A stretch of DNA of 43,442 nucleotides from NCBI GenBank assembly GCA_015067885.1, contig SVLO01000019.1, forward strand, positions 1 to 43,442, written 5' to 3'. Positions 21,552 through 28,800 of the stretch are shown here, piece after piece; positions within the stretch are counted from its first letter, which is position 1, and every line of letters begins with the position of its first letter. This DNA comes from Oscillospiraceae bacterium. Its GTDB lineage: Bacteria > Bacillota > Clostridia > Oscillospirales > Oscillospiraceae. A model generated the notes under the pieces. That model made no database searches and was not told where the DNA came from. It was given only the letters and a program-made list of their open reading frames with translations. The position numbers and the translations under genes are program-made.

Positions 21552-21595
21552 GGTGTTTCGGTGGGAAACGGAGAGAAAGAAAGGAGTTTTTCATC

Positions 21596-23038
21596 GTGAA
21601 TCTGATCTACGGCATCAAAGACAAACCCAAGTTTGGTCAAATGCTGGTTTTCGCCTTCCAGCAGATTTTGGCTATCCTCGCCGCCACCATCGCAGTTCCC
21701 GCCATTATCAACAGCAACTCTGACGTTTTGGCTACATTCCCCGAATTCGCAACCGGCCAAGGGATGTCCGCCGCCGCCGCCCTGTTTGGCGCCGGTGTCG
21801 GCACTATCATCTACCAGCTGTTCACCAAATTCAAAAGTCCCGTGTTCCTGGGCTCCTCCTTCGCTTTTATCGGCTCCATGTGCGCCGCCTTCGCCGGTGC
21901 CGCATCGGCTCAGGCCGGTTTCGCCGGTATTATTTTGGGCGCTTTCTTTGCCGGTCTTGCGTATGTGGTTATCGCTTTGGTCATCAAGTTGGCCGGTGTG
22001 CAGTGGATCAACAAGCTGATGCCTGCCGCCGTCATCGGGCCCACCGTGACCATCATTGGTCTGTCTTTGGCCGGCAATGCCGTGGGCGACCTGACCAAGG
22101 GCAAAGTGCTGGTGGAGGACGTCACTCGTGTTGTTGGCAAAATTGATGGTGTTGAAGCCATTGTCGACCACACTGATATGGTCTCCGGTGCCAGCCCCTA
22201 TGTTTGCCTGATTTGCGGACTGATTACCTTGTTCTCCGTGATTTTGATTTCTGTCTACGGCAAGAAGATGGCCAAGCTGATCCCCTTCATCTTGGGCATC
22301 CTGATTGGCTACATTGCTGCCGCTATCTTCACCGTCATCGGTATCAAGACTAACAACCCGGATCTTCTGGTCATTGATTTCTCCGCTTTCAAGGATATGA
22401 CCCTGTTCGCCATCCCTGATTTCACCTTTATTCAGGCCTTCAAGGGTGTAAAGATTGACGCCACTTACATCGCCACCATAGCCGCGGCTTATATCCCTGT
22501 GGCTTTTGTGGTCTTTGCCGAGCATTTGGCCGACCACAAGAACCTGTCCACCATCATTGGCCAGGACCTGACCGAGGACCCCGGTCTGCACCGCACTCTG
22601 CTGGGCGACGGCGTGGGTTCCATGTTCGGTGCCTTCTTCGGCGGCTGCCCCAACACCACCTATGGTGAGTCCGTTGGCTGCGTGGCTATCACCCGCAACG
22701 CCTCTGTGATCACCATCACTACCACCGCCATTATGGCCATGGTCATCTCCTTCTTCAGTCCCTTTGTCACCTTCCTGGCTTCCATCCCCAACTGTGTCAT
22801 GGGCGGCGTGTGCATCACCCTGTACGGCTTCATCGCCTGCTCCGGTTTGAAGATGATTCAGAAGGTGGACCTGAACGAGAACCGCAACCTGTTCGTGGTC
22901 GCTGTCATTCTGATTACCGGTATCGGCGGCCTGTCCATCACCTTTGGCAAGGTCACCATTACCTCCATTGCCTGCGCCTTGATTTTGGGTATCATCGCCA
23001 ATTTGGTGCTGTCCGGCAAGGACAAGGCCAAGAAGTAA
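21596..23038 (+). CDS. NCS2-family uracil/xanthine permease
   Basis: The 480-residue membrane protein has about 14 hydrophobic spans and the NCS2 pattern: FAFQQILAILAATIAVP at the N-terminus, PVFLGSSFAFIG, MPAAVIGPTVTIIGLSLA, the VFAEHLADHKNLSTIIGQDL motif, LLGDGVGSMFGAFFGGCPNTTYGESVGCVAITRNAS and a NRNLFVVAVILITGIGG segment. The GPNTTYGE-like block with FAEH closely resembles UraA/PyrP uracil permeases. Start is GTG at 21596, with AAAGGAG 9 bases upstream. A leader terminator suggests control by pyrimidine or purine supply. A terminator follows the gene. Confidence 0.93.
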   Translation: MNLIYGIKDKPKFGQMLVFAFQQILAILAATIAVPAIINSNSDVLATFPEFATGQGMSAAAALFGAGVGTIIYQLFTKFKSPVFLGSSFAFIGSMCAAFAGAASAQAGFAGIILGAFFAGLAYVVIALVIKLAGVQWINKLMPAAVIGPTVTIIGLSLAGNAVGDLTKGKVLVEDVTRVVGKIDGVEAIVDHTDMVSGASPYVCLICGLITLFSVILISVYGKKMAKLIPFILGILIGYIAAAIFTVIGIKTNNPDLLVIDFSAFKDMTLFAIPDFTFIQAFKGVKIDATYIATIAAAYIPVAFVVFAEHLADHKNLSTIIGQDLTEDPGLHRTLLGDGVGSMFGAFFGGCPNTTYGESVGCVAITRNASVITITTTAIMAMVISFFSPFVTFLASIPNCVMGGVCITLYGFIACSGLKMIQKVDLNENRNLFVVAVILITGIGGLSITFGKVTITSIACALILGIIANLVLSGKDKAKK

Positions 23039-23054
23039 ATCCCACCCATCAACC

Positions 23055-23090
23055 AAAAGGCGTGCGCCCCACGGCGCACGCCTTTTCCTT
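23055..23090 (+). terminator. Terminator of the permease gene
   Basis: AAAAGGCGTGCGCC and GGCGCACGCCTTTT around CCAC, then CCTTTT. Confidence 0.93.
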
Positions 23091-23093
23091 TTG

Positions 23094-23122
23094 TTGACAG
23101 CCCCCCGTTTCTTTGGCATAAT
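23094..23122 (+). promoter_or_regulatory. Promoter of the riboswitch-controlled efflux gene
   Basis: TTGACA (23094-23099), 17-base spacer, CATAAT (23117-23122). Start near 23128, directly before the riboswitch aptamer. Confidence 0.8.
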
Positions 23123-23126
23123 AGAC

Positions 23127-23217
23127 AAAACTGAGCAGGCGATGGACTTGTTGCAGGTTCATGGGGCCGGGCCGCACCGCGGCAGCAGGTATGATCTCAA
23201 CACCTGTGGGACAGTAG
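23127..23217 (+). promoter_or_regulatory. NiCo (czcD-type) transition-metal riboswitch aptamer
   Basis: The leader shows the conserved blocks of the NiCo riboswitch in order: ACTGAGCAGGC (23130-23140), a variable helix, GCCGGGCCGC (23166-23175), GCGGCAGCAGG (23178-23189 region), a variable helix and GTGGGACAGT (23206-23215). These form the four-way junction that binds transition metals cooperatively. The class was described as sensing Co2+ and Ni2+; later work argued for Fe2+ as a physiological ligand. Metal binding is expected to sequester the 5' arm of the terminator and switch the downstream exporter on. Confidence 0.9.
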
Positions 23218-23240
23218 CTGTCCCGCGGGTGTATTTTTAT
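23201..23240 (+). terminator. Riboswitch expression-platform terminator
   Basis: CACCTGTGGGACAG (23201-23214), loop TAG, CTGTCCCGCGGGTG (23218-23231), then TATTTTTAT. The 5' arm includes GGGACAG of the aptamer, so the aptamer and terminator are mutually exclusive. Confidence 0.88.
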
Positions 23241-23304
23241 CCTCCGGGACACAAACTTTGCTGCGCTATCATAGAATGGGCCAGCAAAAGTACGGAGGTC
23301 GCCT

Positions 23305-24177
23305 ATGACAGAAACCAACAAAATCATCGCCCGTGTGTCCCTTGTAACCATTGCGGGAAACGTGCTTCTCACCGTATTTAAGCTCTTTGCCGGCATTGCC
23401 GGTTCATCCGGCGCTATGGTATCCGACGCCATCCACACACTGACCGATGTTTTAACAACGGTCATCGCATGGCTGGGTACCCGGTTTTCCAGCCAAAAGG
23501 CGGACCGGGCGCACCCCTACGGCCACGAACGGATCGAGTGCACCGCTTCTCTCATTCTCGGTTTCATCCTGTTTTCCACCGCCGTTTCCATCGGTTTGGT
23601 CGGTATAAAAACGATCCTTTCCGGTCAGTACGATGCCATTCCCAGCCCCGGCCCCGTGGCCCTGGTCGCCGCCATTGTGTCCATCCTGACCAAGGAGGCC
23701 ATGTACCGGTACACCCGCCATTATGCCAAGCAAATTCAATCCGCCGCCTTTATGGCTGACGCCTGGCACCACCGCTCCGACGCGCTGTCCTCGGTAGGTT
23801 CCCTCGTGGGCGTGGGCGGGGCCATGCTGGGACTGCCGGTCATGGACGCCATCGCCAGCGTGGCCATTTGCCTGTGCATTTTGAAGGTGGCTGTGGACGT
23901 CCTTTCGGACGCGTTCAAAAAGCTGCTGGATACCGCCTGTCCCGAGGAGGACGAGTCCCGTATCCGCGCCCTGATCCTTGCCGACCCGGAGGTCATTCGC
24001 CTGGACCGGCTGCGCACCCGCCTGTTTGGCGATAAGATCTATGTGGATGCCGACATCTGTGTGGACCGGACCCTCTCACTGGAACAAGCCTGCGCCATCA
24101 CATCAAGGGTACACGATGGGGTGGAGCGGAGCTTTGACAACGTCAAGCACATTATGATCCATGTCAATCCCGCCTGA
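23305..24177 (+). CDS. Cation diffusion facilitator (CDF) efflux transporter
   Basis: The 290-residue protein has six membrane spans and a C-terminal cytoplasmic domain. Metal-site motifs are SDAIHTLTDV in span 2 and ADAWHHRSDALSS in span 5, each with HxxxD and an extra Asp; AHPYGHERIE follows span 2, and the C-terminal domain ends with a His-containing strand (VKHIMIHVNP). CDF proteins are metal/proton antiporters that export Zn, Fe, Co, Ni or Mn. An ACGGAGG site precedes the ATG. The NiCo riboswitch ahead of it points to export of Co2+/Ni2+ or surplus Fe2+. A two-way terminator follows, shared with the type VII locus. Confidence 0.95.
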   Translation: MTETNKIIARVSLVTIAGNVLLTVFKLFAGIAGSSGAMVSDAIHTLTDVLTTVIAWLGTRFSSQKADRAHPYGHERIECTASLILGFILFSTAVSIGLVGIKTILSGQYDAIPSPGPVALVAAIVSILTKEAMYRYTRHYAKQIQSAAFMADAWHHRSDALSSVGSLVGVGGAMLGLPVMDAIASVAICLCILKVAVDVLSDAFKKLLDTACPEEDESRIRALILADPEVIRLDRLRTRLFGDKIYVDADICVDRTLSLEQACAITSRVHDGVERSFDNVKHIMIHVNPA

Positions 24178-24183
24178 GAACAT

Positions 24184-24221
24184 AAAAAGCGTGCCGGAGC
24201 GGTTGCTCCGGCACGCTTTTT
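24184..24221. terminator. Two-way terminator between the CDF gene and the type VII locus
   Basis: AAAAAGCGTGCCGGAGC and GCTCCGGCACGCTTTTT with a GGTT loop, A-run and T-run on either side. It ends both converging units. Confidence 0.93.
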
Positions 24222-24241
24222 ATGCTCTGTTTTCCGTGCGA

Positions 24242-24571
24242 TCACAGCAGTATTGCACGCTCAATCGTGCGGTGGGCAGACTCCGTGTCCTCTTCGATGA
24301 TCGCTCTCAGCCTGAGGCTGAGGGCAACCGCCTCATCGTCAACGTCATCCAGCAGCTTGGCCATTCGGCCAAAATACTCGATGAGCTGATCAATGTCACG
24401 AAGGACCGAATTATACTGGTAAGCAACCGTTGGGTCACTCACCATTCTCATGCTCACAACCGCCTCACGCAAGCGGAGGGCCAGCTTTCGCTCTTCGCGC
24501 AGTTTGGATACATGATCCCGCAACAACCCGGTGTCCAAAAATACGCCGTCCTGGCTGTGGTTTCTGCTCAC
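24242..24571 (-). CDS. Hypothetical 109-residue helical protein, last gene of the type VII-like locus
   Basis: No family is recognised. The product is predicted to be mostly helical and charged, with LLRDHVSKLREERKLALRLREAVVSM, YNSVLRDIDQLIEYFGRMAKLLDDV and ALSLRLRAIIEEDTESAHRTIERAI, three amphipathic helices separated by short turns. It has no signal peptide or membrane span. It starts at a GTG whose GTGA overlaps the TGA of the preceding gene by 4 bases, so the two are translationally coupled. That tight link suggests the product binds the preceding helical protein, as a partner or chaperone; this is inference. The two-way terminator at 24184-24221 ends the operon. Confidence 0.8.
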   Translation of the reverse strand: MSRNHSQDGVFLDTGLLRDHVSKLREERKLALRLREAVVSMRMVSDPTVAYQYNSVLRDIDQLIEYFGRMAKLLDDVDDEAVALSLRLRAIIEEDTESAHRTIERAILL

Positions 24572-24933
24572 AGAACGGAATCGACCTTGATAGCCGCCTT
24601 GATCACGCTCTTGGCCGCGTCAGTCGCATCCTCGATGGTGGACGCAATGTTCTGACCCATATCGGTCATCTGCTGGAGGGTCTTCTCCAGGCCCGCCTTG
24701 ACGCCCTTCAGCGCCTCGTAGGTATCCTTGGCCGCCTTCACGTTGACGTTGATGCGCTCCACCATAGCCTGGTAGTTGCTGTCGGCATCCTCGATGAACT
24801 GGTCCAGGTTGTTTCTTTCCTGTTCATATCGGGTAATAACATCCATCAGCTGATCCATCTTTTGCTGGATGTTATCAATGCGGGTTTGCATTGCTTGCGC
24901 AGAAAATTTTTCCTTCTTATCCAGAGCTGCCAT
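24568..24933 (-). CDS. Helical ESX-like small protein (121 residues)
   Basis: The product is almost wholly helical: KFSAQAMQTRIDNIQQKMDQLMDVITRYEQERNNLDQFIEDADSNYQAMVERINVNVKAAKDTYEALKGVKAGLEKTLQQMTDMGQNIASTIEDATDAAKSVIKAA. Heptad-like spacing suggests a long helical hairpin with a turn near ADSNY, the shape of WXG100/ESX-type proteins, though there is no W-x-G and the length is slightly over 100. AAGGAGG precedes the ATG at 24933. It lies 18 bases after another helical small gene and overlaps the next. It could be a secreted substrate, a heterodimer partner or a structural component; the sequence does not decide which. Confidence 0.82.
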   Translation of the reverse strand: MAALDKKEKFSAQAMQTRIDNIQQKMDQLMDVITRYEQERNNLDQFIEDADSNYQAMVERINVNVKAAKDTYEALKGVKAGLEKTLQQMTDMGQNIASTIEDATDAAKSVIKAAIKVDSVL

Positions 24934-24951
24934 TATGTTTCCCTCCTTCTA

Positions 24952-25272
24952 TTAACCGAACAAGTTGTTGATGACGTTTCCGATTTCTTCCTTCACCCGG
25001 TCAACGACCTCACCCACGGTGTTGAGGATCGTGGTCACGGTTTCGGCAATCGCACCGATCGCCTGATAGGTCTCCTGCGCGGCGTTGAGCATCAGATCAG
25101 CGCAGTTGACCAGCTCGTCCATGAAGGTACCCTCGTCAAAGGCGTTTGCATCCTTCAGCGCCTCGGTAGCCTCGGTCATGGCGCGGTAGTAATCCTCGTT
25201 GATTTCCTCGACTCTCGCAAGCCAAGCTTTCGCAGTTTGTCTGTCCTTAATCGCAAAGTTCATCTGTGCCAT
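24952..25272 (-). CDS. Helical WXG100-like small protein (106 residues)
   Basis: This 106-residue protein has the size and two-helix plan of WXG100 proteins: helix one AIKDRQTAKAWLARVEEINEDYYRAMTEATEALKD, a turn at NAFDEGTF where WXG would be expected, and helix two FMDELVNCADLMLNAAQETYQAIGAIAETVTTILNTVGEVVDRVKEEIGNVINNLF. The turn contains F-x-E-G rather than W-x-G. The C-terminal amphipathic run is rich in Val/Ile. AGGGG lies 8 bases before the ATG. It follows the 63-residue gene after 65 bases and precedes another helical gene. Membership in the ESX superfamily is inferred from shape and from the EssC-type ATPase in the same operon. Confidence 0.82.
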   Translation of the reverse strand: MAQMNFAIKDRQTAKAWLARVEEINEDYYRAMTEATEALKDANAFDEGTFMDELVNCADLMLNAAQETYQAIGAIAETVTTILNTVGEVVDRVKEEIGNVINNLFG

Positions 25273-25337
25273 TTGTTTACCCCTGCTTTCTGAATTTTAT
25301 TTTTATTATACATCCATTTGCGGAATGGATTGTATCC

Positions 25338-25529
25338 TCATAGGTTCCGGATTTTTGTCCGGATTTTTTTAATTTTCTCTTCCACCTGGTCTATGGCGGT
25401 GAGATAGGTGCGATACAGCTCGCCGCCGAAAAACTCACCCACATCCTCCTGATCTCGTTTTACCTCGTTCAGAAGCTTGTTACAGTAGGTCACACTGATT
25501 CTGCGGCGCTGTGCCAGTTCTTCCTCCAC
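25338..25529 (-). CDS. Hypothetical 63-residue basic coiled-coil protein of the type VII-like locus
   Basis: A GTG start at 25529 follows AAGGAGGGG by 5 bases and lies 12 bases after the YukD-like gene. The product, EEELAQRRRISVTYCNKLLN...EVEEKIKKIRTKIRNL, is charged and helical with a basic tail, lacking membrane spans or a secretion signal. A GELYRTYLTA turn splits two helices, so it may be a very short ESX-like hairpin or a small adaptor. I recognise no family. Its position between the ubiquitin-like gene and two helical genes is the only hint of function. Confidence 0.72.
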   Translation of the reverse strand: MEEELAQRRRISVTYCNKLLNEVKRDQEDVGEFFGGELYRTYLTAIDQVEEKIKKIRTKIRNL

Positions 25530-25541
25530 AAGGACCCCTCC

Positions 25542-25793
25542 TTAAATCAGATACAGCTGCATACCGTCCTTGATCCCGTAATCCTGCAGGGACCGGGCGG
25601 GGTCCAGCAGACCTGCCGGCTCCTTCAAGCACAGTTGTTCCCCATTTGACACCACGTATCGTCCGTTCGTAATTTCCGCGACGCCGTCCACCAGGACCTT
25701 GTTCAAATCCCGGATGGGGACATCCGTGGGGACGAAAATGTCAAAGCGGTCACCGGTGGCCGGTATGCAGATTTCAACCAAAACCTTGTTCAT
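25542..25793 (-). CDS. YukD/EsaB-like ubiquitin-fold protein
   Basis: The 83-residue protein has the length and secondary-structure pattern of YukD/EsaB, small ubiquitin-like proteins of Firmicute type VII secretion loci: a first strand pair (KVLVEICIPATGDRFDIFVPTDVPIRDL), one helix (RDLNKVLVDGVAEITN), then strands with SNGEQLCLKEPAGLLDPARSLQDYGIKDGMQLYLI. The final GIKDGMQLYLI matches the family's usual C-terminal strand, and there is no Gly-Gly tail for conjugation. A GGGTGCGGAACCTGT leader gives a weak ribosome site. It is 23 bases after the EssC-like gene, so the pair is the best evidence that this is a type VII locus. Confidence 0.88.
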   Translation of the reverse strand: MNKVLVEICIPATGDRFDIFVPTDVPIRDLNKVLVDGVAEITNGRYVVSNGEQLCLKEPAGLLDPARSLQDYGIKDGMQLYLI

Positions 25794-25816
25794 ACAGGTT
25801 CCGCACCCCTTTTTGC

Positions 25817-28800
25817 TTAAATGATTTCCTTCTCATCCGGGTCCGCGTCCGCGCTCAGAAGTTCGCCGCAAGGCATGATCATCTTATGGAACGCATTGCG
25901 ATACCGCATGACAAAGCGGTTGTAGTTGGGATTGACCGTTTCCATCCGTTTGTACTCTACGGTCAAGTTGGTAAGCCACTGTGTATGGAACTGACCACCG
26001 AAGAGCAGCGAGAAGTCGCTCTTGCTGAAGCTGCGGAACACGGCATTGTTGGCCTTGCTCTCATCCTCGGGGTAGAAGCAGCCGGCAAAGTAGATGTTGA
26101 AGCCCTTCAGCTTGCTGAACACCTCGGCAAAGGCCATCTCCTTGTCCGCTTCTGCCAGATCCGCAAAACTCTCAAACAGCACAAACAAGGGAGCCGTTTT
26201 GCTGCGGATATACCTTGCGGCCTTGATGGTACGTCCTCCATCCGTCGCCGGAATACCGTGCTGCTCACAGTACTCGTTGCGGTAGGGTACGCGGTACTTA
26301 GGGATATACTCCGTAAGCAGGAAGTCAAACAGTCTGGACACTTCCTCACTGTTGGAGCCAAACACGCTGTAGCGGTCCCCAAAGAGGTCGCGCAGCTCCC
26401 CCTCGGTGTCCCGGTCGAAGATGGTGCCGGCATTTCGGCGGACAACGATAACCTCGGCATTTTCCCGCCGGAAGGCAGACAACAGGTTGAAGATAACCGG
26501 CTTGACACCCAAAGGATTGCCAAAATACAGGCCCATGGTGTGCAGCTGCTGCAGCGGGATGGCGACGGGCTGCATACTCTGCATGGAGAAGCCAAGAGGA
26601 ATACGGTCCGGCGCGAAGGAGTTGCAGAAGGGCGCGTACTCCAGCTTGTCATCCATAACGGGCAGGCACTTTGCCGCCTTGCACCCCTGCAGTTGGGCGG
26701 CACGGGCCTTCAGTTCCTCCCTGAGGACCTGGCCCTGCTGCTGCACATCCAACTCACTATGGGGTACCGCCACCTGATATTCCAGGGCGATCCCGTCGAT
26801 GTTGCACAGACCGCGGCCCGTGATCTCCGGAGGCACCGTGGCATTGCGCAGGGTCAGAATGTCGTTGTAATCGAACTTATCCTTGGCCTGCAGCGTGATT
26901 CTGTAATCCAGCTCCAAATTGACCTTGGCGCTGAATTCATTCATGTGGTTGACAGAGAACATGAAACGGATGCCATAGTTCGTCGCATCGCGCATATTCT
27001 TGCTGATGTAAAGGCTGTACTCCTGTCCCTTTACAAAATCGCCGATATTGGTCCAGCCGTCCAAAACGACCAGCACCACGGGAAGCTTGTCGATTTTGAT
27101 GTAATCATCATAACTGAAAACTTCCGCTTTTGCAAACAGTTTCTTCCGCTCGTCCACGATCTCCTGCACCAAAGCGAGCAGGCGGTCAAAATCCGCCTCG
27201 TTTTCCTTGGTCAGGTAGGCGCCGCAATGGGGAGTATTGTGGAACACGCTCAGAACGCCGCCGGACAGGTCCAAAATGTAGAAGTTTACCTCTTCCGGGG
27301 TGTAGTTCATCACAAGGGAGTAGAGCATGGTCTTGAAGAAGGTACTCTTGCCGCTGCCGGCCAAACCGCACAGCGCCATGTGATGGAAGGACCGCAGGTC
27401 GAGATACAGGGGGAACTGCTTCTGATGCACCGGGTCGTCCACACGACCGATCAGGGCGGGCAGACCACCCTCCGGCGCCGCGTCACCCTCCTGCACCACG
27501 TCGTTGTACTCCAGCAATGCGGGCAACGGCTCGCACCAAAGGCTTTTGGGTACAATGTTCTCGCGCTTGGCCAGGTCGGACAGATACTTGACGATGGCGA
27601 CGATCTGCTTGCTTTCCGCCTTTGCCTTGACCTTCTTCTCCTTGGCGTGCAGGATCACCTGACCGGCATTGTCCACAAACTCTACGGAGTTGTCCTTTTC
27701 TTTGACGATCTCTTCCTGCGGCACGTAGCCGGCGCCGCACCAGGCGGACTGACCCAGGGCAAAGAACTCGTTGTAGCCCACCTGCAGATAGAACCGGCCG
27801 GTCTGCTTCAGCTCGGCCGCCTCGGGCCGCTTGAGCATTTCCATACTGTCGCTTCGGTCCTGAACGCGCAGACAGGCGCGGAACTTGGTGTTACTCCAAA
27901 TCTGATCGTTCACCACGCCGCCGGGCTTTTGGGTAGCCAAAATCAGATGCACACCCAGGCTTCGACCGATACGGGCAGCACTGATCAGAGCGTCCATAAA
28001 CTCGGGTTCCTGCTTTTTCAACTCTGCAAACTCATCGGAGATGATGAACAGATGGGGCATAGGCTCGGACACCCGCTTGTTGCGGTACAGGCGCTGGTAG
28101 TCGTAGATGTCCATGGTGCCTTCGCCGGTCTCGCTCTTGGCGCGTTTGAACATCTCCTGCCGTCTGCTCAGCTCACTGTGAATGGAGGTCAGCGAACGCT
28201 GAATGGCCGCGCCGTCCAGGTTGGTGATGGTGGCGACCACGTGGGGCAGATGGATGCCGCGCTTGGGGTCCACAAAGGCGTCGGCCAGGCCGCCGCCCTT
28301 GTAGTCGATCAGGACAAAGGCCACCTCGTCCGGGCTGAAGTTGACCGCCAGGGACAGGATATAGGTAATGATAAATTCCGACTTACCGGAACCGGTCATA
28401 CCGGCCACAAGGCCGTGGGGACCCTGATACTTTTCGTGCAGGTCCAGGGTGAACAGCTTTCCGTCCGTACCCACGCCAATGGGTACCGCCAGGGACTTGA
28501 CGGGGTTGTTGAGTTCCCATCGGGACAGGGGGTTCAGATGCTCCACCCGACCAACACCGTACATCTCCAGGAAGGTGACCATGGAGGGCAGGGTGTAGCT
28601 TACGTCCGAGTCCATGAGCAGACCGATTTTGGACAGGCTGCTCATGCTTCTTCTCAGACTCTTCGAGTCGACAACATCCTCGTATATGGTTATATTCGTC
28701 GCGCTGGGATCGTTCAGATCGATCAGCTGCTTTTCCCGGCGCAGATCCACCAGCTTGGTACACTCCTTTGGGACATTCTCAAAGGCAGGTACGAAGGAGA

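Noticed and set aside
21527-23128. A 533-codon open frame on the minus strand opposite the permease
   Set aside because: Gln/Gly/His-rich shadow of the NCS2 gene; no ribosome site or domain.
24242-25529. Calling the small type VII genes a toxin-immunity set
   Set aside because: None shows an LXG or toxin domain, and all are short helical proteins without nuclease, phospholipase or membrane-pore features.
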